Positions 46,159-59,159 of a stretch of 64,000 bases of DNA are shown piece by piece. How positions within the stretch are numbered: the stretch's first letter is position 1; each line of letters begins with the position of its first letter. The position numbers and the translations under genes are program-made. Where the stretch lies: the NCBI GenBank assembly GCA_028673005.1, contig CM054115.1:54449738-54513737 (forward strand). Reading direction: 5' to 3'. The DNA comes from Tanypteryx hageni (Eukaryota; Arthropoda; Insecta; Odonata; Petaluridae). A model generated the notes under the pieces. The model worked only from the letters and a program-made list of their open reading frames with translations, did no database searches and was not told the DNA's origin.

Positions 46159-48860
46159 TTTTCTGTTTATATGAAGGGGTTCCTAATATCAAAAAATTTC
46201 TTTTTTGTTAAAATATTAAAATATTTCTGGTTCTTCTTTAGGTAGTTTTGGTTACCCTCCCTCCCCCGCTCATCCCCCAATGACCCGGTTATGTTGTTTG
46301 AAAATATGGTAAGCTTAACTATTATAATATTGTATTTGGTAAATTGATGAAATTATTTAATAGTAATAGAAAATACGTTTAAGATATGCAGAGTACGTTT
46401 ATATTACATGTGAAGTTCATGTAACAAATAAAAATAATAAAAGACACGTCCCGGTTTTTAATCTACAGAAACAGTTTTGTCTACTGAATATATGGTAATC
46501 CTATATATATAACAATCTATCTCAAATAAAATAATTCCTTTTCTTTCATTTGTCTGCAAATCGGCAGAGGAATAATGAAGTCAGTTATTTTTCAAAACTC
46601 TAACTAAAACTTACTTATTCTCATAATTTTAATTTTGGGAATGGAAGAGTGAACATATGAGTAAAGGTCGCATTACGTAAAAGATAATCTTTGGTGAGGT
46701 ATGTGACTTGGAGGGCTGACCATCATCTAAAAGGTCAAGTGCCTCTTGCTTGGTGCTAAGAGCGAGAACTCATCTTAAATTTCCAGAGAACTTTTACGGA
46801 CGAAGGAAGTTTCTTAGAGCTAAGTGTGTATAAAAATCTACCAACTGCGACGTAAATTAAAATAAAACATTTTCCAAATTTAGCTTAAGGTGGTATTTGG
46901 TATTCATTGATTAATCATCTAAGTTAATATGCTTCGCGCAAAGAGTTTCAAAGCCACAGAGGAACGTTCACGTTTAAGGTGTGCAGCAGTATTTTTATCG
47001 TAAACAAGTAATAAAATAAGTCGCATTAATAATTATTTAAAAAACACGATAACTTGTTTTAAATTGTCCAATACCATATGCATCCATTGCATACACACGC
47101 GTGAATATTGATTAAAATATTGTATGCGTCAGATATTCCACAAGTCTACATCCTGCTCCTTTGTTCTTAACAACGGTAAAGCATTCCGGGCGCCAAACCA
47201 TGTGAGCAAAGGTCTCTCTCTATACGTAGAACTCTCCCTCGCATTTAGACGGAATAGAACCGGCCAACCACAGGCATTATCCTCTCCCCAGAACCCTCCC
47301 CTTCTCCTCCTCCGCACGTGAAATACCCTCGCTCTCCTCGCCCCTCACGCCCCCGAAATCTCACGTTACGTAAAGGTCCGCATTGCGCCTCGTGATCCCT
47401 ACAGATTCTGCAACCTGTGTCTACGTGTGTGTATCGCGGGTTGACTACGCACGACGGGGGGGGGGAGAGTCGGAGAGAGAGAAAAACTCGCGGACGATCG
47501 CGCGCGTCAGACTGATTGACTTCCTCGCGCAGCATCCAGACGGTATAACTGGAGGCCCCCGTCGTCTTTATATTAACAAAATCCCTCTATAAACATATTT
47601 CTTGGAATAACTTGAGCTTTGTCGCATTTTTATTTATTATATTTTGTTTCTTGTTCCTTAATACTGAGCAAAGTATCGAATCCTGACTCTCGGTACACTT
47701 AAATAAACCCATTTCATTGAGATAGGGTAAATAACCATGCGTGCCACTAAAAAATCAATCTCCAATTTAGTTGCGATTAAATTAAGCGTTCAAATATATG
47801 TTAAACGCCAAGTGGCTTTTATCTTTTTACTTTCAATTCCTTGAATTTCTTTGGTAATAAATGATTTTTCAAATGTCACTCTCGGTTTCGTGTCTAATAC
47901 GAATAAGAAGATACTAAAAAATACGATATAATCAACCCAACTGAAACTGCGAATGGACATAATTCTAAACCTTAAAAAGTATAGGTTCTCCTGATTTCTA
48001 TGTATTTAAAGACATGATTGAAAAATTTATTTTAATGAAAAAGATGGCACGTTAATTTTATAAATACCTAATGGTCAAAAATATATGCGAAGTGCATTGC
48101 TTTATCGTTATTAGTCAGCCAAAGAGACAGATGAAAGAGCAGCTTTTTCGCCTATAATCTATCGAATGATATTCTAAGTATAACCATATTCCTTTAAAAC
48201 ATAAAAACAATCCTACATTGCACATATTTATTGGTAAACTCTTCTTCTCTTATACGATCAAAACAACTTCCAGCTACTTAAGGGAGACAAACGATAAATA
48301 TCAATAAAATATTTCGTTGAATGTAGTGGCATGCTTCGATATTTTCGGAAGGATATAAATTTAATTGGAAATTGCGTTATCGAAGACGTAAGACGCACCC
48401 GCATAACACCGAGTTCCAAGCGTTACCGCGTTCTAGTGGATAATCAATCTCCTATGTGTTGAATCATTTTCTAAATATTTTATCATTAAAAACCTATCCA
48501 ATGATTGCTCTCATCACCGATCTTCGTAGGACTCTAGGATAAAGCTGCGTGATAAATCACCCGCCGCATTATTAAATTTTCCAAGAACTAAACAATCCTG
48601 GCGTAATTCGCCAAGTGGACCACCAAGGTACTTTTCACCATCGAATTTAACTGAGTTTCGGAAAGAGTTTCGAAAACTTTTTCCTCGGAATTAATGGCGG
48701 AAATTTTCTCTCCGACTTTACCAGAAAACAAATAAATGGAAGGAATAGACATGGCAATTTTTTCAACGCGAGCTCGAAATGTTCTTCTTCCTCATATATA
48801 TATATATATATAATTATAAATAGCTGCTTCTTACATATATACGATATATCTTATGAAACC
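46159..48860. other. No gene recognised; GC-richer block at 47.1-47.55 kb
   Basis: AT-rich except 47120-47550, which is GC-richer and contains a run of eleven G and overlapping frames on both strands without domains. That block may be regulatory, but nothing specific supports this. Confidence 0.45.
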
Positions 48861-49706
48861 TAAGGTACTTTTAGAAGTGCTACAGAGCATGGCATGGCAT
48901 GAATATAGGTCATTGGGTACAACCTATAGACAAAATCCGAAATTCCAGAAGACGTTATATTTAAGGGGTATTTTTGACCCCAAAATTCATTTAAAACACT
49001 CGTAAGAAAAGCACTGAAAGCGGTGCAGGTCTATATAAAATTGCTTTTTAAATTATTAAAACTATGATACAAAGTCAGGACATACACTGTACTGTGGAAG
49101 AAAAAAGGAAGCTTATTTTCTTGAAGGCGAAATTAAAATCCATGCTGAATATCCCTTAAAGTTTGATTTTAATAATAAAATTAGGAAATTTTTTCGGTCT
49201 TCAAAATGAAAAATGTTAACTACAATAGCAACGACTCTAATGCTCTTCAATGGGAATTGATTTTCCATACTTCAATAGCATTGATTTAATGCTTAGACCG
49301 CATTATAATCCAATTGATTTCAGCCAACGACATATACATATGATGACGTGATAATTTTAAATTAATTTTTTTATCCGGATTCGTACTAAAAGGCACGGAT
49401 GATGACACAATAATCATAACACACAAAATATTCTCATTTTTACACAAATTTTAGTGTAACATATAAGCTATTGTCTTAATGATGATTATTGATATTGCTT
49501 AAAAAGGCGATCTTGAAATTCGAAAACTTGGACGCTAGCCGGTTGCCAGAGAATTTAGAAATTCCGGATAGATGCCATAATTTATGAGAAAATGAAAACT
49601 ATTATTTTATTTAAATGGACTCTGTGTAGTTCAAATGATGTCGCGTTAGTTTATTTACGAGTTTAGATCTTGGTGTATGGTGATTTTTTATGCGCTTGCA
49701 GTATGC
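48861..49706 (+). repeat. ~800-bp dispersed repeat, copy B
   Basis: The partner of 4541-5308 in the same orientation. It has the same order of shared blocks, ending TTTAGATCTTGGTGTATGG at about 49661. The copies differ by substitutions and indels. Confidence 0.8.
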
Positions 49707-50990
49707 AATTATATAATTATATTGTTCGTATCTATTTTCGCTTTTCAATTTATTTCGCCTCACTTTTCCTCCTTATGCTTTTGCACTCAGTAGTTTTATT
49801 CTGCCTCATCTTCTGCCTCCTTATGTGCCCTTTCACACGCGCACTGGTTTCAAGAAAACATTATTTACATCTCTCTCTGAGGCGGAATCGCAGGAATAAA
49901 AAGCTGGTTGAAGAAATTATCTCGTCCTCTTTTCCGCTGGAGATGAGGGAAAGAAAAAGTTGCGACGGGGCTAAATAACCTGTCAAACGTCCGGCGAGAA
50001 ATTGATCACGTCCTATCTAACCTTCATTTGTTTTTACGCGCATTTTTCCTTCTCCTCACCGCGGCGTCACAAACGATTTTAAATGTTTCGGGCGAAAAAA
50101 TGTTTCCCGGTAATACGTTATAAAGAGAGAGAGAGAGAGAAATATGGAAGAGAGTAAGAGACATAGAAGAGGGAAAGGTTTAAGAGAAAGAGTTATATGA
50201 ATCTATTGTCGGAAATCTCACTTTCACTTCCTAAGGTTTTTGGCGTTTTATTCTTTAGTATTTGCTTTACTTCCGCGAAACTTTCGCACGTTGAGTCCGT
50301 TTTGTTTTAAGGCCGAAGGTTCTGATTATTTTTTCCTCACTCTCAATGTCCCTTCAGCGCCCTTTTTTTCCTTCCTTTTCGCTCGGAACTTTAAAGATTT
50401 TGTGCGCAAATTGTTTTACTACCATTTCGGCCATCTTTCATTCCACGCGTTTTGGGTTAGAACGCTCATCATTTTCATATTACTGTATCGGTAAAAGTTT
50501 TTGATTCGATAATTTTATCTTCAAACCAAAACGTGCTCACATTTTTCACTATATTTTTCTGTTCCAAGGGCTTACCGAAATATTGGAGTTATATATTTTT
50601 TAATTTCTTTACCATGGTGATATCTCGTTATATTACTTGCGATCACATATTGGAAAATTCTTGCACCTCATATTGCTCTCGCCATTGGTGACTAATTCGC
50701 AAGCTTTCAGAGCTTATAAATTATACTAAGAAAAAATTTGATGTGCCCAGCACGTGACTTTCTTCATACAGATTAAGGATTATGTTTCAATTGTAATTTC
50801 GTTGCTGTCGAAGACCGTCCTTGAAAATGACTATCGGCAATTACACCAGTTAATAATTTTAAAGCACTTTCTATAATTTTCAAAGTGAAGAATACCATGA
50901 AACACTTTTCACATTGAAACAAGTAGTTCTGGAAAGAACTAATCCGCCTACTTTCCTTTCAATACAATTTTAATATATAATAAGTGGGGG
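49707..50990. other. No gene recognised
   Basis: A 102-codon plus-strand frame at 49.67-49.98 kb begins inside the repeat and is hydrophobic (Phe/Leu-rich), then basic. It has no recognisable domain. A short (GA)n run is at about 50126-50140. The rest is AT-rich. Confidence 0.5.
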
Positions 50991-52034
50991 CAGAAGCGTA
51001 ATTGGGAGTTATGGCACCTATGGCAAAATGTTTAGGAAACATCTTTTACTATATAAAATATAATTTTTGCTGCGCTTTGATAAAGAATGACAGCGTTTTT
51101 ATTAACAACTTGGGGCCAGTTGCAATACTTCCTGCAAACATTTAGGGAACCTTGCGTTAAGTGGCCCAATGCGATAGGTTCCATGACAAAATATTGTGAC
51201 ACAGGGTGTTTATAGCTGAACCACTTTTATTGCCCCTCTCAAAACAATCATATAACTCACACCATTTTCATAACCAAAAACACATACATGATTTTGGCTA
51301 GCACTTTCCGGTACACAACATTTTTTGTTGCGTCCGAGGTTTCTGATGGCACAGCAAATCGTAAGTTCTAAGCTCAAATATCTTGCTATTTGTAATGTTA
51401 AATTGTCCATTATTACAATGCAATGGAGTCGTTCCTGGCTTCAAATCTCTTTGCTCCGTGTTTCATTTGTTTTATATTTAGATGACATTTTTACGTAAAT
51501 TTTTAATCACTTTTTGTTCTTCACGAAAATCATATTTGAAGGTAATAATAAGAATCATCGTTTATTTCTACGTGATATAATGTAAATCTCGAGTCAAAGT
51601 CTCGATCGTGAGATATTTTAAAATGTTAAATGCCAAAAAGTCTTCACATCGTATTCCAGCCAATTACGTGTTAATAAGATGCAAAAATGAAAACTATCCT
51701 GGTATCGAGAACCCATGCCTTTTCGGGAGATTAATACCCACGTAAAACCTGCAAGAGTTCGTGCCGAGAATTTAGGAGAAAATTTTTGTTGAAATCTAGC
51801 CGGCCGTTCTTGATTTATTTGCGTACATGGGAGGTGACGTCACTCGAGGCTTCGGACGCAGGCAGGCAGGGACATAGAGTTTATAATATATTGGATAATT
51901 TTGGCATTTTAGTATTGAATTCATACTTATTTATGGGGAAATCAATTTTTAGCCTATTTCGGGAACGTTTGGCGCCTTTTGCTAGCGGCGCCTATGGTAA
52001 ATGCCACCTTTGCCATACCATAATTACAGCACTG
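50991..52034. mobile_element. Non-autonomous hAT element (1.04 kb)
   Basis: The left end CAGAAGCGTAATTGGG and the inverse of the right end, CAGTGCTGTAATTATG, share CAG....GTAATT. The flanks AGTGGGGG (50983-50990) and AGTAGGGA (52035-52042) match at 6 of 8. Subterminal sequence is also inverted-similar (GTTATGGCACCTATGGCAAA against the inverse of TTTGCCATACC). No transposase was recognised; a 66-codon frame inside is unassigned. Confidence 0.72.
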
Positions 52035-52148
52035 AGTAGGGATGTACACAGGTTTCCCGTAGTACAAAAGTGCTTTTCGTCAAATTCACCAGAGTATCAT
52101 CATATACTAATGTATTTTCTTTGAAATCAGAAAATTATTTTTCCGTAT

Positions 52149-52985
52149 ATTGTGATAGCCCTGCTTTTTTGATCCGTTCTAAACATATTCATCTCGTTTT
52201 CCCATTCTATGATTGCCCTAAAAACGAAATTTCATTGAAATCATTTCAGCCAATACCTTTAAAATTCATAGTTACAGAAAAATTCTAAACTTAATATTGT
52301 GGTATCCCTGTTTAGTCGACCCGGTTGAAATATCTTGGTATATTTATTTATATGAAGATTAAAAATACTATATTTGGTTAAAATCCATTGGGTCAGTTCT
52401 CTCTAAACACCTGCAAAAAACTATTATTTAACTTTCTATTGTGGTAGCCCTACTCCTTAGCTCTGCTTTAAGCATCTGGTTTTCACAATAATATGTTGTG
52501 CAAATTTTATATTAAAAATTTAATTGAAATACGTTCAGCCTATTCCTTCCAAATCCTTAATTGCTGAAAGAGTTTAATTTCGAATTGTGGCACCCCTGTC
52601 TGGCTGATCCGGTTTAAATATGCTAATATGGTTTTGTATATATATGTGTATATTATAAGTATGAAATTTGGTTAAAATTGATGCAGACAGTTCAACACAA
52701 ATACGTGTGAAACGATTTTTTTCTTTTATTGTAGCAGCCCTGCTTTCTATATCTATACTAAATATCTTGATTTTGTTATTTTATGTTGCGCGCCTACTTC
52801 ATACAAAATTTCGTTGAAATCAGTTCGGCCAATTTCTTCCAAATTCATAATTACCGAAAAGATTAAGTTTGCAACTGTGGCACCCCTTCTTAATCGATCC
52901 GGTCCAAATATGCCATTTTGATCATTAATGTACGTGCATATTCTATGTATTAAATTTAGTCTAAATCGGTGCATTCATGAAGAAG
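52149..52985 (+). repeat. Higher-order array: three ~290-bp A-B dimers
   Basis: ATTGTGG(T/C)A-CCCTG type anchors occur at about 52149, 52296, 52438, 52584, 52728 and 52874, giving periods of 142-147. Odd units carry TAGCCCTGCTT and a CTAAACATATT-like block. Even units carry ATCCCTG...GATCCGGTTTAAATATG. The repeating entity is therefore a dimer of two related monomers. The units are well diverged. Confidence 0.85.
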
Positions 52986-53155
52986 ATATTAGGGGCACAC
53001 ACACCAATCAGACACACTGACTTCATTGAGAAAATAATGAAAACGCACTCAGGAGACCTCAAAACGTGGATTTCCATTGAAATCTCGAATTCGATTTTTA
53101 CACAAAAACAATACTTTCACTATACTACGTAGTATGGAGAAAGTAAAAACTTTGG
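52986..53155 (-). repeat. Dispersed repeat with palindromic end, copy 2
   Basis: The inverse orientation copy of 3323-3480. At 53124-53155 it ends in a 32-bp near-palindrome (14 of 16 positions paired) centred on TACGTA. The A-B array lies immediately on its inner side, so array and palindromic terminus may be one element. Confidence 0.75.
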
Positions 53156-55249
53156 ACTTAATTTTTATATATTTTTATTGCTAGTTTCCATGCATGAGAA
53201 ACCTTCAGGTAGTAACAGGAAACTAAACTATCCTTAGATGAAGCGAGGGTAAAACTGTTTGTTATCCGATTAAAAGGAAAATTAAATTTGTGAATGTCTT
53301 ACGAGTGACATTGCTGGCTTTAGGGCATGATGTTGCTCTGTCGTAAGTTTTTGTGTTCGAAAAAATTCTTATAAACAATATGTTTGTATAGAATGCACAT
53401 GTTGTACCTGCACACCATCCTATTACACGTTGTATTTTTCAAATTATACTTTTTATTTGATTTTTAAGATAAATAAATTAGAATATTAATATTACTATTT
53501 CTTTATAAAAATGGATGCAGGTAAAGCTTAGCAAAAGAAACTAATGCTGCAGATTAATTCAACGTTTTTCCAAACTTTTTTTCTAGCCTCGACTTAATCC
53601 CTGTCGAAAATTAATTTACTCTCGGTAATATGATATAGCCATAGCTATCTCATTATTTAATGTAATTGCTTTAGTTAATGTTTTTGAGAGAAACCTTTTC
53701 AATGCACTTCATTTAATTAAAGTTTATCTGGCATCATAATGCCATGAGAGAAATCAATGGTACGCGCGTTTAACTGAAAATATGCATAAAAAATAAATAT
53801 AAGAGAAACTCGCTCTCGACACATCTCTTACGGAGAAAAAAAACTTCACGGATTATTTTCGTCGTGTTACGAATGGCCATTCCACCGGTATCCATCTTGT
53901 TATAGCTCTCTCATCTGCCTATGCACCTATAATGAAAAAGATCGCATGACAGATTACCCTGGATCGACCTGACGTAAGGATATAAGAAGTTCCATCAACG
54001 ATCAGTTCAACATCTCGCAGCGAGATTTAGTATCCCGCGACCTTCTCCATTCTCTCCCTCCCTCTGTCTCTCCCTCAACCAACCCGTTAGAACACTCTCT
54101 CTCCCCTCTCATTTGGACGCGTGAATGGGACAGCCTCCCTCAGTGTGCCGGGATCGTAACTTACCTGACACCCTTTCCCCTTTTGCTTCTCACGAAACCG
54201 TAGACAGAGAAGAGAGTTCCCGTCCAGAGCGTTTTTGAAGCACTTAACGCAGTCCTTAAGAGGATATCACAAGAGATAAATGTTTCCTCAAAGGGCCGCG
54301 AGACGGTGAGGGAGGCGCAGCAGGTCCGGGAAGTGTAGAGAGATATAGAGTACGAAAGAGCTAGAACCCCCATTTTACTCCCACGACCATACAAGGTGTA
54401 TGTGTGGGTGCAGATGGACTGCGTTCTATTCTACTTTTTTATAAGAACGAGGTGGAGTAGCAACCTGGATGGTGCTTTCTTTATTCTTTTGTTTCTCTCT
54501 CTCTCTTGTGTGGGCGAGGAATGGGAAACGGTCTGGGAAGAAAAGGATTATGGGTAGGGTCAACGAGAGAGAGGAAAAGGAGGGAGGAAAGGATTGAGGG
54601 AAAGAGTTAGGAGCGAACTGCGAAAGTAGAAGATTTATTGTTTCCAGCCACGGAGGTGTGGAGAAAGAGATAACTGCAGAGAGCTCCTCTATGCGGAGAT
54701 AAGGGGAACCAAAGAGAGAGTGAGATAGATTAGACATCAAAAGGGATTGGGATAAGAAGGATGAGAACGGCTTTCGAAGACGTGCACAAAAAGAAACAAA
54801 TCATATGAGCTGCCGGGATAAATAGGATTGCTTTTAATTTTAATTTGAAGTGAAGATAATATTGACGCGGTGTCCAGAATAAAATGCAGAAAGACTTGAG
54901 GAAATAATCCAATCCATAATATAAGCATAGAATTAATTTTCCTTTGGTGTATTACTTTGAATCCGGAAGGTTTTATGAACAAAATTTAGGGATTGATTTT
55001 TTAACTTCAAGGGAATCTTAAGAAGCCATCAGCCACAGGAAGTATAGGTGAAATAGTTAGCTCTCATTCAAAGGAAACGGATGTTTAATCATTGTGTGCA
55101 TTTATTAACTAAAAGCAGGCGTCGTCGGTGGCAATTATCCTGTCGCCATATATAGTTAAATTGCCGCATGCCATAGGTATTTTACTATAGAGAAACAAAT
55201 TATTCACTAAAATGTTTCAAATCTATTAATACTAGCCTCTCTTTTATAT
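53156..55249. other. No gene recognised
   Basis: AT-rich to 53.8 kb, then mixed. It is purine-rich at 54.5-54.73 kb. Minus-strand frames of 77 and 104 codons at 54.2-54.7 kb lack domains. Confidence 0.5.
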
Positions 55250-55529
55250 CTGGGATCGGCAAACTTCCCTACTCGTGCTTGGCGAGCCACATTAAAAACT
55301 GCGAATCCTTTGTCCAGGCCGCAGAAGAACTCATGACGGGAGATTCCTGGGCATTCTATGGTATCACACAAGCGAAAATCATGTCTAAATATTTTTTAGC
55401 CTCTAAAATTTCAACATTCAAGGCTTTTTATCCTAATTTCAATCAACAGATATAAAAGTTGGCTCTGTAAAGCGTAAAGCGTGAACGAGGGCCGCATTCG
55501 GGATGATGGCCATAGTTTGACGACTTCTG
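55250..55529. mobile_element. hAT-like MITE, degraded
   Basis: The left end CTGGGATCGGCAAACT and the inverse of the right end, CAGAAGTCGTCAAACT, match at 10 of 16. The pattern '..TCGGCAAAC...GAGCCACAT...GGGCCGCATTCGGG...AGTTTG.CGA' is a well-known hAT MITE layout in animal genomes. The flanks are TTATAT-rich but not cleanly duplicated. Confidence 0.65.
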
Positions 55530-57139
55530 ATTATATAAGCCATGAGACGATCTCACTATTTTAACTTAAACCCCTCAAGCCGATTCTACGTACACATGAG
55601 AACTCTGCCTCAACGGTGCTTGTTGGTACATTTATACAGACCATGGCTTCTCTTTACCCAAACCTACATTTTTGAGCCATCTATTTACCTTTTCCTCGAC
55701 ATTAAAATAAAAACATAAATGCAAAGGATGACGGAATACATTAAAATGGACCCTTTGACGGTTGAACAGGAATTTAAAAAATGGAACTTCATTTGCTGAC
55801 GCAATACGAAAAAGCGCGTTTTATTTATTGAGGTTTATTTAAAATTGTTAACCTGAAATTCTTTATAAATGTCGTAAAATCGCTATATGACGTTAAGTAA
55901 TTTATTTAATAGTTAATTTTAAATTTTTAACTTTATATCTAAAACCATATGCTCTGAATCTAAATTTGATAATTTTGAAGACACCCCCTTCCGTTAACCG
56001 ATTTCTAAATTCTTTGGCAGTGTAATAAATAGCATTATAGATCACATACACCCAGTAAACTTCAGTCTTATATCTCTTAGAATTAATCTGCTATTTTAAT
56101 TTAATTGATTGCACAGATGGGCATACAGAGCAAAAACAAGCGCGTTTGTAAAATAAAACGAGCTAATAATGACTGGGGTGAGGGGCTAAACATACAATCA
56201 CTCATTACTAATTCAAATAAAAATTCCTCTTCCCTGCGAATTCAGAGATAATAATATTTACAAACGCCTCGTGAGATTTTTTTACCTTGGCTCGCATGTT
56301 TTTCGCGATATTCTCTTCCCCTCCCTTAAAATTCCCTCGAAACCTAAAATTCTTCACTCAAAATACACTCTTAACTGTTGCAACTCGGTCGTTGCTAATT
56401 GCGGAGCGATTTAACCTCTATCTTTCCCCATCCCTCCCGTTCCCAATTCCCTGGGCCTTAGATAAATATAATGGAAGCGAACACAAAATTTACTCATTCC
56501 ACTGGTACTACTACTCCTTCCTCTCCACTTTCTCTCCCCCGCTCGTTTATTCTACTTCCTGGTTTTTATAGAATTATTAAGGTCTATTTCGGGGAAAGCA
56601 GGCAATTTTAACGCGGATCCCCCTTCTCTTCATTCGATATCTCCCTCCGGTTTCTTGCTTGGCAGGAATAATGAACCTTAGAACATTCATCCGGGCGTCA
56701 TGTTAAATTAGTTGAGAAATCCATCCAGATAAAAAGGATAAAGTCGAGGTTTTTTTAGGCGAGAGTTAAATAAAACGAGGTGAGAAATCTTTGGGTCTGC
56801 TTCAAATTCCGTCCAATAATTTTCCGCGTTCTACATGATAAAATAACCCACGCCGAAATTGTTTTTTGTTTTGTTAATGAAGAGTTATATATAATCGTAG
56901 AGCATCTAGATACATTGAGGAATAACCATATTGTAGTGTTTTCTAAACTATCTACACTTGCCAGATAAGACATCAACACGCCTCATTGTTGGCGCGAAAA
57001 CTACTGATTTTTACGTCAGGAATGAAATGCTATGTTCTAGATTTTTATGAAGACGTGAATTAAACTTCGGTCGCCATTAATGATTAAATAAAATCTATTT
57101 TAGAAAAATTCCAACTGAAATTGTCAAATATCTCTTCAT
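55530..57139. other. No gene recognised, AT-rich
   Basis: No coding or repeat structure recognised. The left end of the hAT element that follows must lie here or be lost. Confidence 0.5.
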
Positions 57140-58255
57140 ATTCCGCGGACAATGCCCCCGTTAATTACGGAAGAACATCATTCAATCTTAACTCATTTAA
57201 AGAAAGATAATCTCGCTATAATTGCTGCTAATTGTAACTGTCATGTACTCAGTAATGCTGCTAAGAATGTTACGAAGGTGTTAAGTCTGGATGTAGAAAC
57301 TTTGATAATCAAAATTTATAATTAAATCTCTTCTTCTACAAAAAATGTGGAGAAATTGAAAGAATTTTGTGAATTTGTGGAAATAGAATGGGGAGAAATT
57401 CTTTGCCATGTTCCTACAAGATCTTTAAACCCAGCAATCAGAAGGGTTGTCGAGATGTGGCCTGCCCTAAAACAGTACTTCTTAAACCAAGGCGAAGAAA
57501 AGTGTGACAGACTAGTATGACAATTTGTTGCATGTGGCGGAGAAACAGAATCCGCAAATGAAGATATATCTGTAGAAGAAATTTATTTGTACTTTGTACA
57601 CCACGTCGCTGGTATTTTGTATGATAAAATTTTGCTGTTAGAGAGTAAATCTTGTTATTCTACCTCGCTATGCATAATTGTGAAAGATTTGAATGATCAG
57701 CTGAATCAAAGGAGGAAGGGTGAATTTTATGGCAGAAAAGCAAGTACTGATTTGAGACGTCCGCCAATTCCGCAGTCAAAGAAAATACGAGAAGAATTCA
57801 ACAAATTCTATTCTATGACGAGCGAGTACATTGGAAATTACTTTGATTTTGAAAATTCGCCATTCAAACAATTTCAGCATATTTGAACTAAGGAGTGATA
57901 TGCAGTGGTCAGAATTGGAACTTTGTGTACAGAATCTGAAATTAATGGATGTTATTAATGTTAATGATTTTTATTCGGAATAAATATTAGTGGAATGTAT
58001 ATTACCAGATGTTGTTAAATCAGATATATCTGGAATTGAAAAGTGGCTTAGTATTTTTAATAGATGTGCAACAGCTAATTTACCAAATTTATTAAAATTG
58101 GTACAATTGGTGTATTCAGTGCCCGTTAGTAACACTTATACAGTATTTTCCATAATGGGAAATTTATGGACGGATGAAAGAAATCGTTCAAAGTTGGAAA
58201 ATGTCAAAGCAGAATTACAAACAGAATTAAATTCTGACATGACTTGCTCGTAATT
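57140..58255 (+). pseudogene. hAT transposase relic (second type)
   Basis: Translated pieces in order: SADNAPVNYG at the start, then after a frame shift LAIIAANCNCHVLSNAAKN, LKEFCEFVEIEWGEILCHVPTR and AIRRVVEMWPALKQYFLNQG. A stop follows, then EEIYLYFVHHVAGILYDKILLLES and NQRRKGEFYGRK. After a further break comes YSVPVSNTYTVFSIMG with NLWTDERNRSKLENVKAEL. These correspond to the catalytic DN region, the C..H segment, the HVPTRWLSL-type motif (here lacking its tryptophan) and the C-terminal dimerisation domain of hAT proteins. At least two in-frame stops and several shifts make it inactive. It differs in sequence from the relic at 24.8 kb. Confidence 0.88.
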
Positions 58256-58650
58256 TTATGATTTTATAAAAATAAACAAACGGTGATATAAGCAGCTAAA
58301 AGTATTAAAAAATATAAATGGAAACAGAATAATTATGACTAATAAAGTACATTTTCCACAATTGAGTAAGTTTTGTTTTTATAGTGTTTAGTTTCTTCTC
58401 GCACATGTCAAATCTTGTTAAAAATCAAACAAAACTTTCTAAAATAATTCTTGTATAAATCTTTCCAATATGAAAATACATCTAGCAATAAGATTATAAA
58501 TTTCCCCCTCTTTCTTTCCCTTTCGCCCTTCTCAAAGAACAGTTTTAAGTGGCGAGGAGACGTGTCCGAAAATCGGCTGAGATAATGGTCGCAATTGCCG
58601 GACATATACGAAAAGTGTCCGGGAATCGGCTGAGAGAAAGGTGGCAACCC
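57140..58650 (+). mobile_element. hAT transposon relic, right end visible
   Basis: It contains the transposase relic at 57140-58255 and about 400 bp of 3' sequence. Near the right end a direct repeat of GTGTCCG..AATCGGCTGAGA..A..GT.GCAA occurs at about 58562 and 58615. It ends GGTGGCAACCC at about 58650, consistent with a hAT terminus. The left terminus was not identified. Confidence 0.65.
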
Positions 58651-58956
58651 CACCCCCGGGCAACATCCGACCTCCGTGAGCGCCCTATGCGGCCCGCAAA
58701 TCAAAATATTAAAAAGTAATCCCTAAAATTTAACACACAAATTCACCTTTTTTATTAAAATAAAACCATTAATATTGAAGCTTTAACGCTAGAAGACTTA
58801 TTTAGATTTGTTTCCATGACACCTCAGAATATTTAGGTAACTTCCGATGAGATTCTAATCCGTCCCGCATAAGCATTGGCAACTTCCGATGCGACCCGCA
58901 GAAGAATTCGTAGCAACTAATATGGACCCCGATGCACAAAAAGTTGCCCACTTCTG
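58651..58956. mobile_element. hAT-like MITE adjoining hAT relic
   Basis: The right end is AGTTGCCCACTTCTG. The left part shows CCCGGGCAACATCCGACC, imperfectly inverse. GCGGCCCGC and CGACCCGCAGAAG blocks are typical of GC-rich hAT subterminal regions. No target duplication was found, perhaps because the left edge abuts another hAT end. Confidence 0.5.
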
Positions 58957-59151
58957 ACCTACAGAGTTGTCGATTTTCCGCCAATGGATTCAGTATTACA
59001 TCTCGTTGCGTACGTGTTCTGAGTTTGTCCGTCTAAAATTAAAAAACTACATTCACGCCCTGCTTCAGCAACTATTTTCTTATTTGTCTGTATTGAAAAT
59101 AGTTCGTCAACAAACAGAACAGGAAGTTAACATTCAACGGGAAAACGCGTC
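58957..59151. other. No gene recognised
   Basis: A short interval between two hAT-type elements. A 67-codon frame starting at 58967 has no motif. Confidence 0.5.
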
Positions 59152-59159
59152 GCTTACGA

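Noticed and set aside
51199..51420. Separate Tc1-like insertion starting ACAGGGTGTTTATAGC
   Set aside because: No inverse partner end or transposase remnant was found inside the surrounding hAT element.
52149..52985. CRISPR-like array
   Set aside because: Repeat units are directly abutting, ~145 bp and diverged, with no short constant repeat or unique spacers. The genome is eukaryotic.
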